Assembly (NCBI RefSeq): GCF_017312405.1
Contig: NZ_BLTG01000025.1
Span: 1 to 39,825, forward strand
Direction of reading: 5' to 3'
Length of the DNA stretch: 39,825 nt
Origin: Mycobacterium sp. PO1
Lineage (GTDB): Bacteria > Actinomycetota > Actinomycetes > Mycobacteriales > Mycobacteriaceae
In this document: positions 6,810 through 14,729 of the stretch, one piece after another
Position numbering within the stretch: position 1 is the stretch's first letter
Layout: each line of letters opens with the position of its first letter
Notes under the pieces: model-generated
The model's database searches: none
What the model saw: only the letters and a program-made list of their open reading frames with translations
What the model was told of the DNA's origin: nothing
Translations under genes and position numbers: made by a program

Positions 6810-7882
6810 ACCGGGGTCCGCTGGCCGACGTCCGGGTCATCGAGCTCGGCGGAATCGGGCCGGGGCCGCACACCGGCATGATGCTGGCCGACCTGGGCGC
6901 CGACGTGGTGCGGGTCCGTCGCCCGGGCGGCCTGCAGATGCCCGCCGAGGACGCGGATCTGCTGCACCGCGGAAAACGCGTCGTCGACCTCGATCTCAAG
7001 ACCGACGCCGCGACACTGCTCGACCTGATCGGCAAGGCCGACGTCCTCATCGACGGTTTCCGACCCGGCACCTGTGAGCGGCTGGGCATCGGGCCCGACG
7101 ACTGCGCGGCGGTCAACCCCAGGCTGATCTTCGCCCGTATCACCGGCTGGGGACAGCACGGCCCGCTCGCGCGCTCGGCGGGCCACGACATCAACTACCT
7201 GTCGATGACCGGGGCACTGTCGGCCATCGGTTACCGCGACCGCCCCCCGGTTCCCCCGCTGAACCTGGTCGCCGACTTCGGAGGCGGCTCGATGCTTGCG
7301 TTGATCGGCATCACGACCGCGCTCTACGAGCGTGAACGCTCCGGCCGGGGGCAGGTCGTCGACGCCGCCATGGTCGACGGTGTCAGCCTCCTGTCCCAGA
7401 TCGCGTGGACGATGAAGGCCCTCGGGACGCTGGCCGACGAACGCGAGTCGTTTCTGCTGGACGGAGCGGCACCGTTCTACCGAACCTATGAGACCGCCGA
7501 CGGCCGGTATGTCGCGGTCGGCGCCATCGAACCGCAGTTCTACGCCGAGCTCGTCGACGGCCTCGGGCTGGCCGACGCCGGACTGCCGCCGCAGATGGAC
7601 CGTTCGTCGTGGCCGGCCCTGTACGAGATCTTCGCGCGTCGGATCGCGACCCGATCGCGCGACGAGTGGGTCGCGATCTTCGCCGGGCGTGACGCCTGCG
7701 TGACGCCGGTACTCACCTGGACCGAGGCTGCCGCCGGCGACCATCTGCGCGCACGAGGCACCATCGTGACCCACGGCGGTGTCGACCAGGCGGCTCCGGC
7801 GCCCCGCTTCGGCCGGACCCCGGCCCCTGCGGTGGGTGCCCCGCCGGCACAGGCGACGCCCACCGACGCCATCGGGTGGTGA
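6806..7882 (+). CDS. far: fatty acid-CoA racemase / CaiB-BaiF family (alpha-methylacyl-CoA racemase type)
   Basis: 358 aa, starting with the GTG that overlaps the previous stop. Class III CoA-transferase fold. The N-terminus has DVRVIELGGIGPGPHTGMMLADLGADVVRV and the central block has GHDINYLSMTGALSAIG followed by NLVADFGGGSMLALIGI and GQVVDAAMVDG. Those His and Asp residues are the acid/base pair of mycobacterial MCR. The family epimerises (2R)- and (2S)-methylacyl-CoA so that branched acids can enter beta-oxidation. The length equals that of Rv0855 (Far), and the neighbours on both sides match that locus. It probably works with fadA/fadB on branched or sterol side-chain acyl-CoAs (inference). 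Confidence 0.9.
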   Translation: MNRGPLADVRVIELGGIGPGPHTGMMLADLGADVVRVRRPGGLQMPAEDADLLHRGKRVVDLDLKTDAATLLDLIGKADVLIDGFRPGTCERLGIGPDDCAAVNPRLIFARITGWGQHGPLARSAGHDINYLSMTGALSAIGYRDRPPVPPLNLVADFGGGSMLALIGITTALYERERSGRGQVVDAAMVDGVSLLSQIAWTMKALGTLADERESFLLDGAAPFYRTYETADGRYVAVGAIEPQFYAELVDGLGLADAGLPPQMDRSSWPALYEIFARRIATRSRDEWVAIFAGRDACVTPVLTWTEAAAGDHLRARGTIVTHGGVDQAAPAPRFGRTPAPAVGAPPAQATPTDAIGW

Positions 7883-7935
7883 GCGGCGCATCGGGGTTAG
7901 CTGCACAAACCGGTGCGCGAGGCTGCCGCGATGGC

Positions 7936-7941
7936 TAGGAT
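7936..7941 (+). promoter_or_regulatory. -10 box for the second SRPBCC gene
   Basis: TAGGAT fits TANNNT and ends 8 nt before ATG 7950, indicating a leaderless or nearly leaderless transcript separate from the far operon. Confidence 0.45.
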
Positions 7942-7949
7942 TTGCCGGT

Positions 7950-8390
7950 ATGGCGGTTCGGGCATCCAGGGAAGTGGTGATCGAGGCCCCGCCGGAGGCG
8001 ATCCTGGATGCGCTCGCCGACATCGATGCGGTGTCGTCCTGGTCGACGCTGCACAAGGACGCCGAGGTGCTCGATCGCCATCCCGACGGCAGACCGCATC
8101 ATGTCCGGGCGACGTTGAAGATCATGGGCGTCACCGACAAGGAAGTCCTCGAATACCACTGGGGTGAGCGGTGGGTGGTGTGGGACGCCGAACAGACCTT
8201 CCAGCAGCGCGGCCAGCACGGCGAGTACAACCTGACCCCGGAGGGGGAGGACCGCACCCGCGTGCGGTTCGACCTCATCCTCGATCTGGCGGCGCCGCTA
8301 CCGCATTTTCTGGTCAAGAAGGCCAAGAAGATGGTGCTCGATGTCGCGCTCGAGGAACTGCGCCGGCGAGTGCTCAGCGGCACCGCCTAA
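7950..8390 (+). CDS. SRPBCC-family protein (paralog of the 6369 gene)
   Basis: 146 aa. The opening SREVVIEAPPEAILDALADIDAVSSWS and the block YNLTPEGEDRTRVRFDLILDLAAPLPHF align residue for residue with the protein before far, so the two are duplicates that have diverged. Ligand-binding helix-grip fold; substrate unknown. It corresponds by position to Rv0856/Rv0857. The start was chosen where the conserved fold begins; the open frame extends upstream to 7779 through far coding sequence. Its stop overlaps the convergent dapC stop by 3-4 nt. Confidence 0.87.
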   Translation: MAVRASREVVIEAPPEAILDALADIDAVSSWSTLHKDAEVLDRHPDGRPHHVRATLKIMGVTDKEVLEYHWGERWVVWDAEQTFQQRGQHGEYNLTPEGEDRTRVRFDLILDLAAPLPHFLVKKAKKMVLDVALEELRRRVLSGTA

Positions 8391-9571
8391 CCTGCGGGAC
8401 GCAGAGCCTGCAGTCGTCGGATCGCTTCGTCGAGGGTGTCGTCGCGTTTGCAGAATGCGAAGCGCACCAGGTGTTTCCATTGCTCGGCATGAGCGGCGGC
8501 CGGATCGCAGAACGCCGTCATCGGGATCGCGGCGACTCCGACGCGCTGCGGAAGGTCGGCGCAGAACGCGGTGCTGTCGTGGTAGCCGAGCGGGCGCGGG
8601 TCGGCACACAGGAAGTAGGTGCCGGAACTGTCGTGCACGTCGAACCCGATGTCGGTGAGTGCGGCGGACAGCCTGTCTCGCCGAGTCTGCAGCGACGCGC
8701 ACAACGCCTGTACCCACGCGTCCTCGGTGGAGAGCGCCAGCGCCACGGCAGGCTGGAACGGCGCTCCGCCCACGTAACTCAGATACTGCTTGGCCGCGCG
8801 CACACCGGCGATGAGATCGGCTGGGCCGCAGGCCCACCCGATCTTCCAGCCGGTGACGTTGAACATCTTCGCCGCGCTGGAGATGGTGATGGTCCGCTCG
8901 GCCATGCCCGGGTAATTGGCCAGCGGAAGGTGACGACGGCCCGGGGGATCGGTGAAGACGAGGTGTTCGTACACCTCGTCGGCGATGACGAGAAGGTCGG
9001 CCTCGACGGCGAGGGCGGCCAGCGCGCGGAGTTCGTCGTCGCCGGCGACCATGCCGGTGGGGTTGTGCGGCGAGTTGACGATCAGCGCCCGGGTCTTGGG
9101 GCCGATCGCGGCCCGGAGGCCTTCGACATCGATGGCGAACCCGCCACCGGCGGCGCGCATGGGAACGGCACGCCGGTGGCATCCGGCCATGGCGATCACC
9201 GGTGAGTAGGAGTCGTAGAACGGTTCGACGAGCAACACCTCGGAGCCCGGTTCGACCAGGCCGAGCACCGATGCCGCGATCGCCTCGGTGGCGCCGACCG
9301 TGACGAGCACCTCGGTGTCCGGGTCGTACTGCGTGCCGTGGCGCCGGCTGCGCTGCTCGGCGATGGCCTGGCGCAGTTCGGGGATACCAAGGCCGGGCGG
9401 ATACTGGTTCACACCGTCGGCGATGGCGCGCTGAGCAGCGCTGAGCATGGCGGCGGGGCCGTCTTCGTCGGGGAAGCCCTGGCCGAGATTCACCGCTCCT
9501 ATCCGGGCCGCCAGTGCCGACATCTCGGCGAAAATGGTCACCGCGTAGGGCTTCAGGCGTTCGACCGTCAT
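8387..9571 (-). CDS. dapC: N-succinyldiaminopimelate aminotransferase / class I-II aminotransferase
   Basis: 394 aa. PLP fold type I aminotransferase: NLGQGFPDEDGP at the N-terminus, NSPHNPTG, ADEVYEHLVF and SSAAKMFNVTGWKIGWACG with the PLP lysine. The length and neighbours match Rv0858c (DapC, lysine/meso-DAP pathway). Some homologues act on other substrates (kynurenine or glutamine transaminase type), so specificity rests on synteny. ATG 9571 is the start; the upstream extension to 9691 is not protein-like. It is convergent with the SRPBCC gene and divergent from lacI, and marks the last gene of the conserved block before the accessory region. Confidence 0.88.
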   Translation of the reverse strand: MTVERLKPYAVTIFAEMSALAARIGAVNLGQGFPDEDGPAAMLSAAQRAIADGVNQYPPGLGIPELRQAIAEQRSRRHGTQYDPDTEVLVTVGATEAIAASVLGLVEPGSEVLLVEPFYDSYSPVIAMAGCHRRAVPMRAAGGGFAIDVEGLRAAIGPKTRALIVNSPHNPTGMVAGDDELRALAALAVEADLLVIADEVYEHLVFTDPPGRRHLPLANYPGMAERTITISSAAKMFNVTGWKIGWACGPADLIAGVRAAKQYLSYVGGAPFQPAVALALSTEDAWVQALCASLQTRRDRLSAALTDIGFDVHDSSGTYFLCADPRPLGYHDSTAFCADLPQRVGVAAIPMTAFCDPAAAHAEQWKHLVRFAFCKRDDTLDEAIRRLQALRPAG

Positions 9572-9676
9572 GAGTCGGAGCCTATTGCTTCGCCGTGGGG
9601 CCCAGTCGCCGACCGGTGCAAACCCGCCAACGCTTTCGGGGCGGCCGACGGCGTCACCCCCGTTGCGACGCCCGCT

Positions 9677-9690
9677 TGCGAACGATTGCA
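9677..9690. promoter_or_regulatory. LacI operator copy 1 (lacI promoter)
   Basis: TGCGAACGATTGCA matches the other three operators (TGCAATCGATTGCR) at 12 of 14 positions, with an exact right half. It lies 86 nt before the lacI start and upstream of a -10 box TAGCAT (9703-9708), consistent with autoregulation. Confidence 0.65.
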
Positions 9691-9776
9691 TTGGTTGGGC
9701 GCTAGCATTCAGGGCAGGCGGTCAACCGGAGTCGAATGCTCGGGGGCCGTTTCAGGGAGGCAGGGGAGCGCGGTAC

Positions 9777-10796
9777 ATGCCACGACGAGTGACCATCGAC
9801 GACGTGGCTCGCCTGGCCGAGGTCCACAAGGCGACGGTGTCACGGGCGCTCAACGCCCAGACCCGCGACCAGGTCAACGCCGAAACTCTCAAGCGGGTCA
9901 AGCGGGCAGCCCGTCAACTCGGCTATGTGCCCAACGCGATGGCGCGCGGACTGCGCACCAGCAAGTCGATGACCATCGGCGTGATCATCCCCGATCTGAT
10001 GAACCCGATCTTCCCGCCGATCATCCGCGGTATCGAGCACGTGTTGCAGGCGCAGGGTTACACCGTGCTCATCGCGAACACCGATTCGCACGACGAGGTG
10101 GAAGTGTCGGCTTTCGAATCGCTTCTCCAGCGCAGGGTCGACGGATTCATCCTGGCCACCGGCAGGCTCGACGACCAGCCGGTGGTCGAGGAGGCCGCCA
10201 CCGCCGATGTTCCGGTGGTGCTGGTCAACCGCGACTCGGGCGTCGGGCGCTACCCGCTGGTCTCCGGTGACAACGCCCGCGGAATCGAGTTGGCGGTCAC
10301 CCATCTCGTCGAACTGGGCCACCCGCGGATCATCCACGTGGCCGGACCGCCGAACTTCTCCACGACCCGCACCCGCGCCGAGGCGTTCGAGGCGGCGGCT
10401 ACCCGGGCCGGCGTCGAGCACGACACGATCTATGCCACTGCGCTGAGCACGGACGCCGGCTTCGAGGCGGCCGAAAAGTTGTTGTCCGACAACGGTGTTG
10501 CGCCGAGCGCGCTGGTCGCCGGCAATGACCTGGTGGCGCTGGGCCTGATTCGGCGGTTGCGCGTACAGGGGCTGCGCTGCCCCGACGAGGTGTCGGTGGT
10601 GGGTTTCAACGACATGCCGTTCGCCGGTGACTTCTGGCCCCCGCTGACCACGGTGCGGATGCCGCTGCGGGAGATCGGCGCTGAGGCCGCCCGGCTGTTG
10701 CTGCGTGGCATCGAGGCGGGCGAGCAGGAAGCGGCGACGCTGACCCTGCCGGTGTCGCTGGTGGTCCGGGGATCCACGGGTCCCTTCCGCAGCTGA
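9777..10796 (+). CDS. LacI-family transcriptional regulator
   Basis: 339 aa. The N-terminal helix-turn-helix and hinge helix (VTIDDVARLAEVHKATVSRAL, then GYVPNAMARGLRT) are followed by a periplasmic-binding-protein-like sensor (TIGVIIPDLMNPIFPPIIRGIE ... VVLVNRD ... VVGFNDMPFAGDFWPPLTTVRMP). Such regulators normally repress until a small molecule binds. Four near-identical palindromes in the next 5 kb, including one in its own promoter, define a local regulon: this gene, the SBP-like gene, the ALDH-MFS unit and the Liv-type operon. The start is the ATG after a GGGGAG-like site; the frame's upstream extension crosses the operator and is not protein-like. Confidence 0.92.
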   Translation: MPRRVTIDDVARLAEVHKATVSRALNAQTRDQVNAETLKRVKRAARQLGYVPNAMARGLRTSKSMTIGVIIPDLMNPIFPPIIRGIEHVLQAQGYTVLIANTDSHDEVEVSAFESLLQRRVDGFILATGRLDDQPVVEEAATADVPVVLVNRDSGVGRYPLVSGDNARGIELAVTHLVELGHPRIIHVAGPPNFSTTRTRAEAFEAAATRAGVEHDTIYATALSTDAGFEAAEKLLSDNGVAPSALVAGNDLVALGLIRRLRVQGLRCPDEVSVVGFNDMPFAGDFWPPLTTVRMPLREIGAEAARLLLRGIEAGEQEAATLTLPVSLVVRGSTGPFRS

Positions 10797-10834
10797 CCGG
10801 TGAAACCCGGTTCGGCCGGTTCCGCTAGGATCGC

Positions 10835-10848
10835 TGCAATCGATTGCG
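10835..10848. promoter_or_regulatory. LacI operator copy 2 (SBP-like gene)
   Basis: TGCAATCGATTGCG contains the perfect palindrome GCAATCGATTGC. It begins 3 nt after a -10 box TAGGAT (10826-10831), so it covers the predicted transcription start and lies just before the GTG start codons at 10856/10859. Confidence 0.85.
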
Positions 10849-10858
10849 AAGGTGTGTG

Positions 10859-11761
10859 GTGGATCATCTGACCCTGGGCGTGTTCAGTCCGTCGGTGCTG
10901 CTCGACGTCGCCACGACGACGGGCCGACTGGCGGCCGCAGGCTTGACGGTGACCGATGTCGCGGTGCCGTCCTCGCCGGCGCAGTTCCAGGCCCTGGCCC
11001 GCGGAACCTACGACGCAGTGTTCACCAGTCCCGACAACGCGCTCGCCTATCGCTTCCTGCCGTCGAACCCGTTGGGGCAGTTGCTCGATGTGGAGGTGGT
11101 GGCCGGCGTCGACCGCGGTCTGGGCCTGGTGCTCGCAGGGCGTGCCGGGTTCGGCGCACCCGAACGGCTCCGCGGGCGCCGGCTGGGTGTCGACGTGCCG
11201 ACCTCGGGCTTCGCGTTCGTCGCCTACGCGCTGCTCGAAGAATTGGGGGTGCACCGGGATGACGTCGACGTCGTCGCGCTCGGCTCGACGCCCAAGCGGG
11301 CCGCTGCACTGAATGCCGGTGACTGTGAACTCACGGTGCTCAACGCCGGCAACGAGTTCGTGGCGCGTTCCGGCGGAGCCGTGCTGCTGGCCGACGTGAC
11401 GATGCTCGGGCCCTACCTGGGTACGGTGCTGGCGCGGATGCGCCAGGCGCCGGGATCCGCCGCGGTGGACAGGCTCGCCGGGGTGTTGGCCGAGACGGCC
11501 GCAGCGATCCGCACCGGCGAGTTGTCCGGGCAGGCTGGTGAATCCGCGGCCCGGCTGCTCCGGCTGGACCCCGCCGACGCGGCCGAGCACGTGGTGGTGC
11601 TGAGTGACCCGGATCGGGGCCTGGTCGACGACGCCACGGTGCCGGCCTCGGCGTTGGAGACCCTGGTCGAGCTGCGCAGACGGTTCCTACCTGTCGCTGA
11701 ATTGGACGGCCTGACACAACGATTCGACGAAATCGTGCGCTCGGCGGTGCTGGTCGCCTGA
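10859..11761 (+). CDS. NMT1/SBP-like protein without signal peptide
   Basis: About 300 aa from GTG 10859 (GTG 10856 is equally possible; a TTG at 10844 would fall inside the operator). It reads DHLTLGVFSPSVLLDVATTTGRLAAAGLTV and later ARGTYDAVFTSPDNALAY, the pattern of NMT1/THI5-like substrate-binding proteins. A second lobe follows with LRGRRLGVDVPTSGFAFVAYALLEELG. There is no signal peptide, lipobox or membrane segment, so it should stay in the cytosol. It could be a ligand sensor or carrier, or an enzyme on an SBP scaffold; no partner permease is next to it. A LacI operator at its promoter ties it to the module. It is convergent with the MFS gene, 11 nt apart. Confidence 0.7.
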   Translation: MDHLTLGVFSPSVLLDVATTTGRLAAAGLTVTDVAVPSSPAQFQALARGTYDAVFTSPDNALAYRFLPSNPLGQLLDVEVVAGVDRGLGLVLAGRAGFGAPERLRGRRLGVDVPTSGFAFVAYALLEELGVHRDDVDVVALGSTPKRAAALNAGDCELTVLNAGNEFVARSGGAVLLADVTMLGPYLGTVLARMRQAPGSAAVDRLAGVLAETAAAIRTGELSGQAGESAARLLRLDPADAAEHVVVLSDPDRGLVDDATVPASALETLVELRRRFLPVAELDGLTQRFDEIVRSAVLVA

Positions 11762-11772
11762 GTGTCGCCCGG

Positions 11773-12900
11773 TCATTCCCGCAGGACGTATCTCGACCGG
11801 GCCACGGTGGTTGCGGCCGCATAACCCACCGCCGCGACCGTCGTCAGCGCGAACAACAGCTCGAATCGGTGGGTGCCGGCGGCCAGGTTTCCCGCACCTG
11901 CACCCAGCGACGCCCCGACGAACAACGAGATGGAGAAAAAGGACATCCCGATCGCCCGCCCGTCTGCCACCGCGTCGGTCATCCAGGTCTGCATCGTGGT
12001 GTGGCCCAGCGCCCAGGCCAGGCCGAGCAGTATCGCGGCAGCCAGCACGGTGGGCAGCGAGATGCGGACGGCGACAGCGATATAGGCGGCGATGATGGCC
12101 AGCCCGGCGAGCAGCAGGAGCATCCAGGCAGACCACCGTCCCAGCACCAACCTCATCAGCTGGCTGACCGTGACCACCGCCGCGCCGAAGGCTGCCGTGG
12201 CAGCACCGGCGACCAGCACGCTGGCGCCGGTCGCCTGCAGTGCGACGGCGAGGTAGTTGAACACCCCGATCAGCAGCGCGCCCTCGATGACGGTGAGGAC
12301 CAGGATCGCGATAGCCCACCGGTTGCGCGCGAGCCGGCGCAGTGAGGGCAGGAGCCGCTCCCTGGCGGCGCCGGCGGGTTCCTCGAGCCGGACCAGACCG
12401 GCGATCAGGAGCAACGCGGCGACCGCGACCGCAACGTACACCCACCGCCAGCCCCACCACTGGGCGATGGCGCCGGCCCCCACGGTTCCCGCCGCCAAGC
12501 CGAGCGAGATCGCGGCGGCGAGATTCGCGGTGGCGACCGCGCGTTGCCTGATGGGCAGCGAGTCGCCGTAGTAGATGAGCACGGTGGTGATGGTCGCCGA
12601 GAAGGCGGCCCCGGCCAGTCCCCGGGTCACGCTGTAGGTCAGCGCGTCGTAGGCGAATGCCGTAGCGAGGTTCGCGATCCCGCCGATCACCGTGGAGGCC
12701 AGAAGAATCCGGACCCGGCCGAAGCGGGCCGCCAGCGTGGCCCACCCCAGTTGCAGCGCGGCGTAGCTGATCGCATACACCGTCAGGGACAGGCCGATCC
12801 CGTCGACGGGGGATCCGAGGTCGGCAGCGATCACCGGCACCAGCGGCGGCATCACCGAGCGGTCGATCATCGACACGAACGCGGCGATGACCAGAATCAT
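11773..12900 (-). CDS. MFS transporter
   Basis: 375 aa with about 12 hydrophobic segments. It starts directly in the first (MILVIAAFVSMIDRSVMPPLVPVIAADLG), and the conserved loop between segments 2 and 3 appears as ATLAARFGRVRILLAS. The length is on the short side for the family (usually about 400), because there is almost no N-terminal cytosolic part; in-frame codons before ATG 12900 offer no other common start before a stop. It follows the aldehyde dehydrogenase by 36 nt in the same direction and is probably in its LacI-controlled transcript. It may import or export the module's substrate; the direction cannot be told. Confidence 0.82.
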   Translation of the reverse strand: MILVIAAFVSMIDRSVMPPLVPVIAADLGSPVDGIGLSLTVYAISYAALQLGWATLAARFGRVRILLASTVIGGIANLATAFAYDALTYSVTRGLAGAAFSATITTVLIYYGDSLPIRQRAVATANLAAAISLGLAAGTVGAGAIAQWWGWRWVYVAVAVAALLLIAGLVRLEEPAGAARERLLPSLRRLARNRWAIAILVLTVIEGALLIGVFNYLAVALQATGASVLVAGAATAAFGAAVVTVSQLMRLVLGRWSAWMLLLLAGLAIIAAYIAVAVRISLPTVLAAAILLGLAWALGHTTMQTWMTDAVADGRAIGMSFFSISLFVGASLGAGAGNLAAGTHRFELLFALTTVAAVGYAAATTVARSRYVLRE

Positions 12901-12936
12901 CGCCGGGTGCTCAGCGGCGCACCGGAATGATCCAGA

Positions 12937-14454
12937 TCATCCACGAGGCGGCCACACCGGAACCTCCGCGCGTCCGGAGCGGAATCGCACGGATTTGGAG
13001 CGGACGAACTCATGCAGGGTCTCGGCGGCGTTCTCCCGACCGAAACCGCTGCCCTTCTGGCCGCCGAACGGGGAACCCAGAAACGAGCGGCGCATGTAGT
13101 TGTTCACGAAGATCATCCCGGCTTCGAGTCGCTGCGCGATGTGCCACGCGGCCGCCTCGTCCCGGGTGATCATCGCCGCGGTCAGTCCGTAGTCGGTGCC
13201 GTTGGCAATCTCGACGGCCTCGTCGATCGTCGCGTAGCGCATGATGAGCGCAATCGGTCCGAAGATCTCTTCCTGTCCGGCAGTGGAATCGGGTGCCACA
13301 TCGACCAGAACAGTGGGCGGCACCCAGTATCCGTCCCGGTACCGCCCCTCGGTGGGAACCGTTCCCTGTCCGACGATTCGGGCACCCTCGTCGAGTGCGG
13401 TCTGCAGATAACCCAGCACCCGGTCCCGGTGTCTGGCGTCGACCATCGGGCCCACATCGGTGCGCGGGTCCAGGCCGTCGCCGACGACCAGCGCGCATGC
13501 CGCGGCGACGAAGCGCTCGACGAAGCGGTCGTAGATGTCGTCGTGAAGCAGGATGCGTGCGGTCGACGTGCACGCCTCGCCCTGGTTGTAGAACATCGCC
13601 TCGATCGCGACGGTGACGGCGAGATCGATGTCGGCGTCGGGGAACACGATCAGCGCGTTCTTGCCGCCGAGCTCCATGGTCGCGTAGGTCAGATTCTGCG
13701 CCGCGGTCTGCAGCACCGCGCGGCCGGTGGCCGTCGCGCCGGTGAAACTGATGCGCTCGACCCCGGGGTGGCCGGCGAGCGCGGCACCGGCGGACAGGCC
13801 GGCCACCGCGTTGAGTACGCCGGGGGGCAGCACCTCGTTGGCGATCTCGACCAGGCGCAGCACCGTCAACGGCGCCTGCTCGCCGGGTTTGATCACCACG
13901 GTGTTGCCGGTGATCAACGCCGGAGCACCCTTCTTGGCGAAGTGGATGGGCGGCCAGTTGAACGGCAGGATGGCCGCCACCACGCCGTAGGGTTCGTAGA
14001 TCACCCGCGTCTCGATCGGTCCCTGGTCGATGATCTCGCCGGGCAGGCTTTCGCCGAGTCCGGCGAAGAACTCGAAGCAGTTGGAACTGAACGCGACGTC
14101 GTTGGCCAGGGCATCACGTTTGGGCTTGCCGTTCTCCCGCGACACCAGCGCGGCCAGTTCGTCGGCGTGCGCCCGGATGCGTTCGGCGACCTGTTTGAGG
14201 TAGGCCCCGCGTTGCCGGCCGGTCAGCGCGCGCCAGGCCGGGAGCGCGGCGCGGGCCGATTCGACCGCCCGGTGGACGAGCGCATCGTCGGCCGAGGCGA
14301 CCGTGGCCAGCGGCGCGCCGGTGGCGGGTTCGGTGACCTCGAACGTGGAAAGGTCCCCGGCCGCGACGAACGCACCGTCGATGAACGCACCCCATACGGC
14401 GCGGGTCGCAGAAGCGGAAGTGGAGTCGGCCGTCGCGCTGTCGATCATCGTCAT
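12937..14454 (-). CDS. aldehyde dehydrogenase (NAD(P)+-dependent), LacI-regulated
   Basis: 505 aa. Complete ALDH fold: cofactor region ILPFNWPPIHFAKKGAPALITGNTVVIKPGEQAPLT, glutamate motif MELGGKNAL, catalytic Cys in NQGEACTSTARI, and the EEIFGPI motif near the C-terminus. It oxidises an aldehyde to an acid; the closest general type is the benzaldehyde/vanillin/betaine-aldehyde group, with no certain substrate. ATG 14454 is preferred because GGAG lies 5 nt upstream (ATG 14448 is the alternative). An operator lies 38 nt before the start, at a good -10 box (TATAGT). It is divergent from the Liv-type operon and is followed by the MFS gene. Confidence 0.9.
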   Translation of the reverse strand: MTMIDSATADSTSASATRAVWGAFIDGAFVAAGDLSTFEVTEPATGAPLATVASADDALVHRAVESARAALPAWRALTGRQRGAYLKQVAERIRAHADELAALVSRENGKPKRDALANDVAFSSNCFEFFAGLGESLPGEIIDQGPIETRVIYEPYGVVAAILPFNWPPIHFAKKGAPALITGNTVVIKPGEQAPLTVLRLVEIANEVLPPGVLNAVAGLSAGAALAGHPGVERISFTGATATGRAVLQTAAQNLTYATMELGGKNALIVFPDADIDLAVTVAIEAMFYNQGEACTSTARILLHDDIYDRFVERFVAAACALVVGDGLDPRTDVGPMVDARHRDRVLGYLQTALDEGARIVGQGTVPTEGRYRDGYWVPPTVLVDVAPDSTAGQEEIFGPIALIMRYATIDEAVEIANGTDYGLTAAMITRDEAAAWHIAQRLEAGMIFVNNYMRRSFLGSPFGGQKGSGFGRENAAETLHEFVRSKSVRFRSGRAEVPVWPPRG

Positions 14455-14491
14455 GAGCACTCCGTGACTGTCAGGCAGGCCGACGCGGCGC

Positions 14492-14505
14492 TGCAATCGA
14501 TTGCG
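14492..14505. promoter_or_regulatory. LacI operator copy 3 (aldehyde dehydrogenase promoter)
   Basis: TGCAATCGATTGCG on the plus strand, a perfect GCAATCGATTGC core. Seen from the minus-strand gene, it begins 4 nt after the -10 box TATAGT (14515-14510), the same layout as copies 2 and 4. Confidence 0.85.
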
Positions 14506-14509
14506 AATG

Positions 14510-14515
14510 ACTATA
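14510..14515 (-). promoter_or_regulatory. -10 box of the aldehyde dehydrogenase promoter
   Basis: TATAGT on the minus strand, a near-consensus -10 hexamer. The spacing puts the transcription start inside operator copy 3. Confidence 0.6.
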
Positions 14516-14622
14516 GCGCCGAGGGCTGCGGCCGGGAAGCCCGGGCCACCAGGGCTGACACCCTCTCCAGGAAAACGCCTGCAGCTAGACACCGGACCCA
14601 TGCGTGCTTGTGAATGAAGGTG

Positions 14623-14651
14623 TTGACACCGGATACCTGCTGTGTGACTAT
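14623..14651 (+). promoter_or_regulatory. promoter of the Liv-type operon
   Basis: A perfect -35 TTGACA (14623-14628), a 17-nt spacer and a -10 GACTAT (14646-14651). Operator copy 4 starts 4 nt later, so repressor binding would cover the transcription start. Confidence 0.6.
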
Positions 14652-14655
14652 TCAC

Positions 14656-14669
14656 TGCAATCGATTGCA
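14656..14669. promoter_or_regulatory. LacI operator copy 4 (Liv-type operon)
   Basis: TGCAATCGATTGCA, a perfect 14-bp palindrome and the best copy. It is 164 bp centre-to-centre from copy 3 in the divergent promoter region, so DNA looping by a LacI tetramer is possible. Confidence 0.87.
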
Positions 14670-14729
14670 TATGACCTGCATTACAGTGAGGGTCGCGTCG
14701 GGGCAATCGGTCTGACAGAGAGGTTGGAC

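Noticed and set aside
11869..14613. Several plus-strand open frames opposite the MFS and aldehyde dehydrogenase genes, one of 533 codons
   Set aside because: They mirror the third-position GC of well-recognised minus-strand genes; no domains and no start signals.
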